A DNA stretch of 64,000 nt from Petasospora fabianii (Eukaryota; Ascomycota; Saccharomycetes; Phaffomycetales; Wickerhamomycetaceae). The stretch spans positions 496,001 to 560,000 of the forward strand of contig CP048720.1 of the NCBI GenBank assembly GCA_022641835.1, given 5' to 3'. Below are positions 1-8,951 of the stretch, piece after piece. A program made the position numbers and the translations under genes. The stretch's first letter is position 1. Each line of letters starts with the position of its first letter. A model generated the notes under the pieces. It was not told where the DNA came from. It did no database searches and worked only from the letters and a program-made list of their open reading frames with translations.

Positions 1-1813
1 GCTGATGAGTTGATGATGCTTCTTTTCTTTACTTTCTCTCTCTACTTTCCCTCTTATGTCTTTTTTTTTTTTTTTTTTTTGTTCCTTCGTCCCTCGTCGG
101 CTCATGATACATCCCCCAGCTCTTTCCTCTTCTTCGGGGAACCGACTGACCTACTGAGATCAGATTCTGTTACGCAGTAACAATGCAAAGTAGCACAGCT
201 CTAGGAAGCACCAGGTCTGACCAAGGTCTGGCTGTGTCTTGTAGACGATATACACCACTTGCTAGTGGCCCAAGGCAGGCCAGAACTAGGCATTACCTTT
301 AGGCTTCTCAATCCTGGTCCTCTTTTTGTTTGGCTATTTAGCAAGCAAAGCCTCTCACATTGTTTGCCGCTTAGTGCTTGGTCGGGTGGAATCGTACGTA
401 AGACTTTGAAGACGACAGATGGTCCCGCCCTTATGCATAAATCGAGCGAACTAATGGCTCAGGCCACAGGTAAAACAGAACTGGAAAGACCGCGTTTCCA
501 AAAGTAGAACACTAGCGGGTATCAGACGATCCACCAGGGTTTCGAAAGGCTCCAAAGGCTCCAAAGGAGCCATCAGCTGAACTACTTCTCCAGGAGCAAC
601 AGCCTAACCCACAAAGTTTTAAGCAGACTTGCAGGAACCTGTCTATGCTCTGTGGTGTATTCATGCAACGCTCAGAGTGAGTGATCCTAGAGGTGGACAT
701 GTCCCTCAGCCATGGCGCCTTTACCCGCCTTCTTCAGAGAAGATAGTGCATACTTAGAGGCCACATTCAAAGTTATACCCAGCACAGGAGACTCCTGATC
801 GTGACCACTATGCGTGGTGTTTGCTCCCATTTCACCAATAGATCTATGCACGATGTTGTCCTAGTTCTTTGGGGCATTGTGTTTGGCTCGGGCTGGTTAT
901 TTCGGTGATCCTGTATGCTGGGCATGGGCTAGCCGAGGCATCCAACAAAGAGTCAGGAATCCATGTTTGAAGAGGTGCCATTTTGGTAGTTGAACAGCAT
1001 TCTGGTACAATACGCCTTTCTCTGACCTTGGAACTGGTCTTAGTGGGCATCGTAGCGTGGGCTTTGTCTAAAACTTTCATCATCTTGAGTACAACAATTT
1101 TGACCCTAGCTGTAATTTCTCTCATCATAGCATCCGCATGATTTACTGTTAGTGCTATACAATTATAATAATATTGTGGTATTAGTTCAGCTATTATGCT
1201 AAGGTCATGATTGTCTTCTAGCAACTGCATATACGTTAAAAAGAGGCCAACTCTATGCTGATACCTGTCCCTCTTTCGAAAGCGAAGCTTGGGCTCTCAC
1301 AGTATGAATGTTTATAATATCCTCAGGTACTTACAACTCTTGAAGATATGCCAAACAAATGACAAAGTAGGACCTATCCCTCTCAACCTTTTGGGGAAGC
1401 ACATATAACCATATCGTGCTGGACTCACACCCATCCAAGGCTCGAGGCACAAGGAGGTATTCTTCTGATGCATAAGTTATGACAGACAAGCATTTTGTCA
1501 CCTATATGTCATCTAAAGCAAGCTATATGCAAGGAAAGTTTGTATCCACATCAACACTGTATATTCTTTGCGGAATCTCTCTCCAATGGGAATTTCCTTC
1601 CCGTGAGTATGACTGTGCACTCATCTGAACAGGAAATTCGAAAAGGTTGAAGCTACCACCTCTCTTTGCAAGTGAGGTCTCGCTTTAGTTTGAAATTTGC
1701 ATTGACCTACTACATGTCTCCAGAGTATCGTTTCCTGCTCCTGTATTTCTCTGTTTATATTAAGGTCTTATTATATACCACCAACACGTAGTAACATCCT
1801 CTCATTTTCCACT
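1..1813. other. Non-coding left flank, no gene recognised
   Basis: No reading frame here has the codon structure or motifs of a known protein; the open frames are short and overlap on both strands. A poly-T run of about 20 bases lies at 61-80. No telomeric repeat, tRNA or transposon end was recognised. Because it directly precedes an adhesin relic, it may be old flanking or promoter DNA of that relic. That is inference. Confidence 0.5.
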
Positions 1814-2606
1814 ATGAAACTCCCATTGGTGGCAAGCACAGAATTTTTATGCACGAGCGGTTACTCTGGCTTATTCCTCGATAGCTGCTTGAATCATCTA
1901 AGCCCCAACCAAGTCCACCACTGAAAACATTCTCAAGGGCAACGAAAAGGAGAACGAAGTTACTACTGCCGACGGGTGTAAAGTCGTGACTACTACGCAT
2001 CCATTCGCCTATTGAACACTGAAGTGCTGCTACTAACACTATCTTTACCAGTGTTGATACTGTCACGTCATGTATAGGAAACCGGTGTGATGATTCAATT
2101 GTGGAAACTGGTGTTACTTTTGCCGGTACTGAGACCATCTACTCCGCATACTGCCCATTGACTACTGAAGCGGCTACTAGTCAAACTGCTGTCGCTCAAA
2201 CTGCTCCCACTACCACTGAAACTGGTACCACTGAGGTATCTTGTCCTGGTTTTGAATTTTGAATCCGAGCGATTTGGTTCTGGCTTTGAGCGCTCTGGCT
2301 CTGAGTGCTCTGGCTTTAACTGTGTCAACTGTGCTAATGGCGCCACATTACCTCCGCTCTCAAGCTCATTTTAAAACTATTAATTCCACAGTTGAGGGTA
2401 CAATCGTAGCTGCACCTGGTTACTCCACCTCTACTACGGTCGTTATTGCGTAGACTAACGCTGTTACCAACGGGTTCCGGTACTGTTGCCACAATCGATG
2501 CTGAGACCGCTATAAAATACAGCATCCGTCTCTGAAGTCGGATCTAAAGGATCTGATTCTTCTAGCTCCATTGGCTCCATATCCAAGGGTTCAGCCTCTT
2601 TTTTGA
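1814..2606 (+). pseudogene. Decayed, collapsed adhesin gene (third family member)
   Basis: At 1814 an ATG begins the peptide MKLPLVAST, almost the same as the signal-peptide starts of the two large adhesins (MKLPSVAST at 5539, MRLPSVAST at 20679). A few hundred bases later the sequence resembles the adhesin C-terminal module. One frame near 2060-2240 reads DTVTSCIGNRC, then GTETIYSAYCPLTTE, matching [10 protein letters not shown] and [15 protein letters not shown] of adhesin 1. Further on, STVEG and STSTTVVIA match STVEG and [10 protein letters not shown] Ser/Gly stretch near 2530-2606 resembles the pre-anchor region. The six-Cys domain and repeat arrays are missing and stops interrupt all frames, so this is a dead remnant of a tandem copy that lost its middle. 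Confidence 0.75.
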
Positions 2607-5279
2607 ATAACAAACGGCCCTTCACTTTGATCTTGCTCATGGAGTTATCGAAGGTCTGTTTCTCTTGACACTTTCTTTCAAATATGCTTTGTTTTTCTGC
2701 TTGGAGGACGGATATAATATGGCTCTTGATTTGGCTCCATTATTGTTTAATATTTTGCTTCTACTCTCGATTTGACGGGACACTATATCCGTTCCGGATC
2801 GCTTTATCTTCTCTTTGCACAGCCAGCTATAGGCTCGCACTACCTCGAAATGCTAAACATTTGGCTTTGCTGGTTATTGGTTCTTTAATACATATATCCT
2901 GAAACTATACTGCATAAGCTGCTGTTTGTCTCAAAGTAGAAGCTGAATAGCTGTATTTCGTTTATAGCTACATGCGTCGATGCTGACTTTAGCACCGAGC
3001 AGACATGATGAAAGTTGAGAGTTCGCCATCATAAGACAGTATATAGTCGGCTGGCAAAAACAATCTAAAATTACTGATCAGAGCTGAGAACTGACATCTG
3101 GATTCATCACCATATTGATACACAGCCATTTGTACCTATCTGACAAGCTGCTGGAATAACTAATACTCAGATCATGTACAGATGAGAGTCAATTTACAGC
3201 CCTCTGCATCGCGAAAAGCCTGAAATTATAGGTGGCTCTGTTCTCGTTGAAAGCTGGAATAGGCCAATAACAGCTTTAACTCGTATGCTTAAAAAAAAGT
3301 TGCTAGAGTACTCTTGGAAGGTAAGCTAGCCATCGTTATGAGGATGCTAATTTAGTCTACAGCCATACATGTCGGTGTTCAATGAATCAATGTCATCTGA
3401 GTTGTCGACCTCAGATATACATACTGTGAGGGCTGGTGGATTTTCTGGCTGACCACCAAAGGTACATGGAAGGATGGAAAATATGTTGAGGTGCAGATAT
3501 CTACCCAATCGGAGCACCAGCGTGTTATCACTGACCGGTTACCGTAGCATCTAAATTCGATGTGCATAGAAGTTATGCTTTTTTAAATCGCTTTGTTCTT
3601 AGCACCTTGCTTCTACATTCAGTATCTGTAACCTGTGGTGTAAAGCTCAGCTCGCTGTAGCTTGTTCTCACGCTTGGAAAGTGTCAGCCCGCTAAGAGCT
3701 TTGACTTCTTCCAGTAGTCTAGAAACAGACTCCAATTTCAATGGTCTCAGCATATTCAGGATTGAAACGCCTGACAATTCCAATTGCACCTCTCTCCTTT
3801 CCAAGCTGGTACGGATCCAGAGAGAGAGAGAGATCTCCCTTTAGGCTCTGCGTAGATTCTGGCAACCTTAAAAGCGACGCACCTCCATGCAGAATACTAG
3901 CGGTAGCACGCGAGTAAGCCCCGTTGCCGCAACAACGATCGATCTGTGCTGAATCCTATCCAACAGAATTTCACGCCACATCTGCGACAGTGCATTTCGA
4001 TTTAAGTTGGAACTATAAGGAGTTTAGTGTGCTAGGAGCAAGGAGATATCGCGGGCCCTTATCATACATCAATGTGTAACAACTGGAAGACCCAACGCTA
4101 AACATTTCGCCCACCTTTGAGTTTTTTGTCGACCGCAACTCTATGCTGTATGATACTCCATCAATCAGATCTCGTCTTCTCACGGCCAAGCCAGTGGCAA
4201 CCAGGCACACACTTTGATAGCATTAGCTCGGTTTGGATCTGAATACGCTCCCTCAACGGCGCAGCCTACATCAGCAATAATTTAGTCAAGGATAACACCC
4301 AATTAAACTTTGCCTGTGCTTGAAATATTCCCATCAACTCGGAAAGTTGCTTACACTGCGCAGAAAGAGCCGTCGTGTAATATCTCGCCCCCAGAAAAAT
4401 GGGCTTCGGCAAAACGGGCTGGGAAAAAGACGAACAGCCCAATGCGCACAGCGGGTATAGCCAGCAGAATGGATTTCTCGCGATCTAATGATATGAATAT
4501 ATGACAGGCAAACCTGAGAGATGTAGTGGCTAACTAACCCCCACGAGCTTCACCGAAAAAGTCGTCCGACAAGTGTTTGAGATATTATCTTGTTGCTTCT
4601 GCCATATCTGATCCAATCGGCTGATCCCACCGTCCCACAGCACAGATGCAGCGAGGTTCGGGCAACGTTGCTTTCTAGAACACTTTTTTTTTCGCGGGCG
4701 TCAAGGAGTCAGCAGTGTGATTGAATCTCACGCCATGCGAGATGTATAGGCGAGGTGCATAACACTGCAGGACCATACATTGCACGCATTTCACGGTTCA
4801 CTGAGATAGATTTCTACATGTTCTTCTTCTTCGACTGGACATGTAGAGGTTTTCGGCTACTTTCAACGGCTACGTTTGGATCCAGAATGGAACAATATGT
4901 AGGAGCGTTGAGGGAGAGCTATAGGACTGTTTGCGTCTAGGCCAGGTTAATCCAATCGCCCGTGCCCAGAATGTACTTCAAAGAAAGCTGTAAATTAATT
5001 AGTGCAAGGAAGGGCCACTCAATCGTGGCTCAGGGAAGCAAAGAGCGGGAGCCAGTGTTCTCAGTTTCTGAGGAATGAATGGTATAGGGTTTTCGATGAG
5101 AAGCGAGGAAATCCGGCGCAGGAGCTGGCAGCCATTGCCTTTACACCGAAGGGATGCAGATGCAATAACTGGCCTGGAATAGGCTGACACAGTCTTCAGG
5201 TACACGGGAAAATTCTAGAAATAGCGATAAAAGGGCCGTCGTGGGTAAATTCACAACCCAATGGAGTCCCGCATCCCAG
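2607..5279. other. Long non-coding upstream region of adhesin 1
   Basis: No gene was recognised. A GA microsatellite lies near 3821-3834. Short blocks resemble the region upstream of adhesin 2. CGCACAGCGGGTA near 4445 recurs near 19035, a GAATCTCACGCC-like block near 4723 recurs near 19369, and GATAGATTTCTACATGT near 4806 has a near-copy (GATGGATTTCTACATGT) near 19465. The adhesin duplication therefore included upstream DNA, now much diverged. A long control region is typical of yeast FLO11-type genes; here that is analogy only. Confidence 0.5.
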
Positions 5280-5313
5280 ATGCAGGCGTAACTTTTGGCG
5301 GTTACGCCTGCAT
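5280..5313. promoter_or_regulatory. Perfect 13-bp inverted repeat upstream of adhesin 1
   Basis: The arms ATGCAGGCGTAAC (5280-5292) and GTTACGCCTGCAT (5301-5313) are exact reverse complements separated by 8 bases. The element sits about 225 bp before the adhesin 1 ATG and about 130 bp before its TATA-like box. The matching place upstream of adhesin 2 (near 20050) keeps only the left GATGCAGGCG part. It could bind a dimeric regulator or form a hairpin; no protein can be named. Confidence 0.5.
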
Positions 5314-5439
5314 GGCCCGCGATACATGGTTCTTTTTTGTTGCAGGTAGCTGGATTCTGCACTAAGCCCTTCATTTCTCTTCGGACGCGAGTTTTAGATT
5401 CTGATACCTTTTGTCGTTTGGTTTTGATTTCCTGTCAAG

Positions 5440-5447
5440 TATAAGTT
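5440..5447 (+). promoter_or_regulatory. TATA-like box of adhesin 1
   Basis: TATAAGTT lies 99 bp before the ATG. The identical octamer lies 108 bp before the ATG of adhesin 2 in similar context, which supports a shared core promoter. Confidence 0.5.
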
Positions 5448-5538
5448 GCGGCAGGATTCCTATTCAATATGCTTCTCCTCTTGAGAGACAGTTCCTGTTA
5501 CTTCCTAACCTACACAGCGACTTCCACTCGTTTTTATC

Positions 5539-8500
5539 ATGAAGCTTCCATCTGTGGCAAGTACACTCATCATATGGGTGCTGCTTCATGTCCAGTTTGG
5601 TTTTGCTGCGAAAACTACTGCAACTTCTGCTTCTTCCACCGCCATTCCAACAAGTGTTTCTGGTATTCAAACCGTCACTACGGGCCTTGCTACTACCGTT
5701 GTCGACAATGAGCTTTGCTCTTTCGGGACCTCCATTGGCACCATGAATGGTAAGGAGTACTATGCTGCTTACGCGATTGAGGCTGAGACCACCACTTCAA
5801 CCCTCTTGTTCCTCCCAGTTTACTACCGTCAATTCACATTGACTTGGTACTTCAATTTTGCTTCGCCTGTCCATGCTTCCGACTTTGAAGTCTACAAGGC
5901 TGGCCTTGACATTAGTAATATTGAAGGTGTTGTTAACTTGGAGGAGGGTTCTTTCATCCTTTCCTATCAGGTTGAGTTCCCATTGCTGACTTACATCACT
6001 TCCATTATCAGCTACTGTAATTTGGAGTATGTCACATTCAAGTGGACTATTGATGACGAGTACTACGTTTTCTACACTGGTAACTTCGGTTCGGGTGTCA
6101 CTGAGATTATCAACACTGTCATTTGTGCTGGTCTAAGTTTGTTCAACTGTCCAGCTCATTACCAGGGATTGGACTTCAGTTGTTTAGACCTTGGGAGCTA
6201 TACTGCTGATTGTACATCGACAGCGACGCTTGTGCCAACCACCCACTCAGTGACCTCTTCGGAGACTTCAACTGCTCTTTCTAGCTCTGTCACTTCCTCA
6301 GGCTCGGCAGCTTTGAGTGCTTCGAATTCTGGCAGCACTAGTACTACTTCTTCGTCCGTGGTGGCTACAGTTTCGAACTCCGTTGTTTCATCTGTTTCCT
6401 CTCTTTCCACTACCACCACCTTTTCGAGCGCTCTCTCTTCCAATGCTACTGGATCTTCTGCCGTCAGCTCCTCAAGTGTCGCTGGCTCCTCAAGTGTCGC
6501 TGGCTCCTCAAGTGTCGCTGGCTCCTCAAGTGTCGCTGGCTCCTCAAGTGTCGCTGGCTCCTCAAGTGTCGCTGGCTCCTCAAGTGTCGCTGGCTCGTCC
6601 ACTGGCTCAAGCGCCGACGTGACTCCACCAAGCGCTTCATCTGTGTCCTCGACTGGCTCATCTGCCGCTGCTGGATCCAGCTCTGATGTCTCATTTGAAA
6701 TTTCGTCCACTGTTTCTGGCTCCTCTGCCTCAGCTGGATCCTCCGCTACCAAGATCTCCAGTACTAGCACCACCAGTGCCACCTCCACCGTTTCTCCATG
6801 GATCGAGGGATACCTTGTTGACAACCAGCCAACCTGGTACATTCACGTTCCTGGTACTTTGGGCCCATGGATCTCTGTTGAGATCATTGGATCTAACCCA
6901 GACACTGCTTATGGCTTCAAGTCTGCCAGTCTTTCTGTGGATGGTGCTGCTGTGGATGGAACGATCTCCGTAGACACTGCTTCGTACTCTGCCGAGTATG
7001 ACGTTGCAATTGAGCAGTCTTCTGAATTGTTGATGACAATCTACGGTACCGCTAGTGGTCCTTCACCATACATCAACAACGCCAATGTTGTGGTCACTAC
7101 TGCTAATGGCCAGAGGTTTAGATATCTTCTCAAGAGAGCTTCTATTAGTTGGGGTATCGGTAACACCATCACTGATGACTCTACCTCAACCACTGCTTCT
7201 TCTACCAGTACCACTTCTTTTTCGGCTACTTCCACGACATCTGTCTCCCAGCCAAACTCTGTGAGTGGCATTGAAACCGTAACAACGCCATTGGTTACCG
7301 AGACGTCCGGCGAGGACGCTTGTTCTTACGGGTCATCTGTTGGTACATTGAACGGTAAGAAGTATACTGCTACTTACGTTATCGATGCAACCACAACTAC
7401 ATCTACTGTGCTGTTTGTTCCAATTTACTACCGCCAGTTCACCATCACCTGGTACTTCCATTTCGATGAGCCAATTGATGCTTCTGATTTCGAAGTAGTG
7501 TACAGCGGTTCTGATATTTCCAACATTCAGGGTACTGTCAACTTGGAAGAGGGTTCTTTCGTTGTTTCCTATACCGTTACCTTCCCATACTTGACTTATA
7601 TCACGAGTGTTATCAACTACTGTGCTTTTGAGTACGTTGCCTTTGAGTGGACTGTTCCAACTGATGACGGTGGTACGGACAACTACGTCTTCTACACTGG
7701 TAATGTTGGGTCTGCAGTCACTGAGCTGATTGAAGGGATTCTCTGTTCTCTTAACAGCAACTGTAACGTCTACTCGACCACTATGAGTTTTGACTGCCTC
7801 GACCTTGAAGGGTTCCAGAGTGAGTGTAGCTGGACCACTTCAACTAGTTCAACAGTGCAATCTACAGAAGCCACTTCCTCCTCCTCTGCTACATACTTCT
7901 CTTCTTCGGCTAGTTCCTCTGCTGAGTCTTCTGCTGAGTCTTATGAGGCTTCTGCTGAGGCATCCTCTTCCGAGATCGCTTCCTCTTCTGAGGCATCATC
8001 CGAGGCATCCTCTACTGAGTCTTCTGAGGCATCCTCTTCCGAGACTGCTTCCTCTTCTGAGGCTTCTTCTGAGGCTTCTTCCGAGTTCGCTTCTTCTTCT
8101 GAGGCTTCTGATGTTTCTTCTGAGATTTCTTCTGAGGCTTCCTCCGAGGCTTCCTCTACTGAGTCTTCTGAGGCTTCCTCTTCCGAGATCGCTTCCTCTT
8201 CTGAGGCATCCTTCGAGACATCCTCTGCTGAAACTTCCTCTTCTGAGGCTTCTTCTGCTGAGGCATCCTCTTCCGAGATCGCTTCCTCTTCTGAGATCGC
8301 TTCCTCTGCTGAGTCTTCTGAGGTTTCTTCTGAGGCCTCCTCAACCTTGATCGGTACTGTCCCAGAGGAGTACACTACCACCGTCGTTGGTTCTGACGGC
8401 TCTACTGAGACTGAGATTGTTTCGTTCTACCCAACCACCGACTCCAACGGTGATTTCGCCACTGGTACTACTACCTTCGTCGGTACTGTCCCAGAGGAGT

Positions 8501-8940
8501 ACACCACCACAGTTGTTGGTTCTGACGGCTCGACCGAGACTGAGATTGTTTCGTTCTACCCAACCACCGACTCCAACGGTGAGTTCGCCACTGGTACTAC
8601 TACCTTCGTCGGTACTGTCCCAGAGGAGTACACTACCACCGTCGTTGGTTCTGACGGCTCTACTGAGACTGAGATTGTTTCGTTCTACCCAACCACCGAC
8701 TCCAACGGTGACTTCGCTACTGGTACCACCACCTTGATTGAGACTGTCCCAGAGGAGTACACCACCACAGTTGTTGGTTCTGACGGCTCTACTGAGACTG
8801 AGATTGTTTCGTTCTACCCAACCACCGACTCCAACGGTGATTTCGCCACTGGTACTACTACTCTTGCTGAGACTGTTCCAGAGGAGTACACTACCACCGT
8901 CGTTGGTTCTGACGGCTCGACCGAGACTGAGCTTCTCTAG
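5539..8940 (+). CDS. Adhesin 1, N-terminal open part (1,133 aa)
   Basis: Predicted surface adhesin. Residues 1-24 are a signal peptide ending QFGFAA. Residues about 40-226 form a domain with six cysteines (contexts LCSFG, SYCNLEY, VICAG, NCPAH, FSCLD, ADCTS). A Ser-rich linker follows, with seven AGSSSV units. Residues about 419-545 form a separate non-Ser-rich domain beginning SPWIEGYLVDN. Residues about 574-765 are a second copy of the six-Cys domain (ACSYG, NYCAFEY, ILCSLNSNC, FDCLD, SECSW). A Ser/Glu-rich stalk and five 43-residue [15 protein letters not shown] repeats end the frame. The start is fixed by the signal peptide and the TATA box 99 bp upstream. I do not recognise the six-Cys domain as ALS, PA14, GLEYA or Hyr1-type. 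A Flo11-like beta-sandwich is possible but unproven. The stop at 8940 lies inside a repeat, so it is suspect. Confidence 0.8.
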   Translation: MKLPSVASTLIIWVLLHVQFGFAAKTTATSASSTAIPTSVSGIQTVTTGLATTVVDNELCSFGTSIGTMNGKEYYAAYAIEAETTTSTLLFLPVYYRQFTLTWYFNFASPVHASDFEVYKAGLDISNIEGVVNLEEGSFILSYQVEFPLLTYITSIISYCNLEYVTFKWTIDDEYYVFYTGNFGSGVTEIINTVICAGLSLFNCPAHYQGLDFSCLDLGSYTADCTSTATLVPTTHSVTSSETSTALSSSVTSSGSAALSASNSGSTSTTSSSVVATVSNSVVSSVSSLSTTTTFSSALSSNATGSSAVSSSSVAGSSSVAGSSSVAGSSSVAGSSSVAGSSSVAGSSSVAGSSTGSSADVTPPSASSVSSTGSSAAAGSSSDVSFEISSTVSGSSASAGSSATKISSTSTTSATSTVSPWIEGYLVDNQPTWYIHVPGTLGPWISVEIIGSNPDTAYGFKSASLSVDGAAVDGTISVDTASYSAEYDVAIEQSSELLMTIYGTASGPSPYINNANVVVTTANGQRFRYLLKRASISWGIGNTITDDSTSTTASSTSTTSFSATSTTSVSQPNSVSGIETVTTPLVTETSGEDACSYGSSVGTLNGKKYTATYVIDATTTTSTVLFVPIYYRQFTITWYFHFDEPIDASDFEVVYSGSDISNIQGTVNLEEGSFVVSYTVTFPYLTYITSVINYCAFEYVAFEWTVPTDDGGTDNYVFYTGNVGSAVTELIEGILCSLNSNCNVYSTTMSFDCLDLEGFQSECSWTTSTSSTVQSTEATSSSSATYFSSSASSSAESSAESYEASAEASSSEIASSSEASSEASSTESSEASSSETASSSEASSEASSEFASSSEASDVSSEISSEASSEASSTESSEASSSEIASSSEASFETSSAETSSSEASSAEASSSEIASSSEIASSAESSEVSSEASSTLIGTVPEEYTTTVVGSDGSTETEIVSFYPTTDSNGDFATGTTTFVGTVPEEYTTTVVGSDGSTETEIVSFYPTTDSNGEFATGTTTFVGTVPEEYTTTVVGSDGSTETEIVSFYPTTDSNGDFATGTTTLIETVPEEYTTTVVGSDGSTETEIVSFYPTTDSNGDFATGTTTLAETVPEEYTTTVVGSDGSTETELL
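6468..6600 (+). repeat. 18-bp minisatellite (AGSSSV units) in adhesin 1
   Basis: About seven near-identical 18-bp units encode AGSSSV in the linker after the first six-Cys domain. Such in-frame minisatellites commonly change copy number in yeast wall proteins. Confidence 0.85.
7915..8340 (+). repeat. Ser/Glu-rich repeat block 1 in adhesin 1
   Basis: Irregular tandem units of 15-30 bp encode SSEA, SSEAS, STES and SEIA words. The block is a highly acidic, Ser-rich, likely O-glycosylated stalk. The reverse strand is open here only because of base composition. Confidence 0.8.
8359..8940 (+). repeat. First VPEEY array of adhesin 1 (129-bp units)
   Basis: Five tandem units with a 129-bp period (43 residues) begin [15 protein letters not shown] and end in ATGTTTF or ATGTTTL plus VGT, IET or AET. 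The last is cut short by the stop at 8940. Thr-rich units with a TVVGSDG-like turn resemble flocculin-type repeats in spacing and composition. Confidence 0.85.
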
Positions 8941-8951
8941 GCTTTCAGTTC

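Noticed and set aside
1-5500. Telomeric repeats, LTR or transposon remnants and tRNA genes in the left flank
   Set aside because: I looked for tandem telomere-like units, terminal repeats and T-loop sequences such as GGTTCGANTCC and found none convincing.
6198-6842. Minus-strand open frame of acidic repeats opposite adhesin 1 (and a similar one at 21335-21961)
   Set aside because: Antisense shadow of Ser/Thr-rich coding sequence; no start context, promoter or conserved domain.
5539-8940. The 1,133-residue product as a complete secreted protein
   Set aside because: The stop falls inside a repeat unit and the same repeats, Cys modules and GPI tail follow in the same phase downstream. A complete gene ending here is less likely than a broken or mis-sequenced longer gene.
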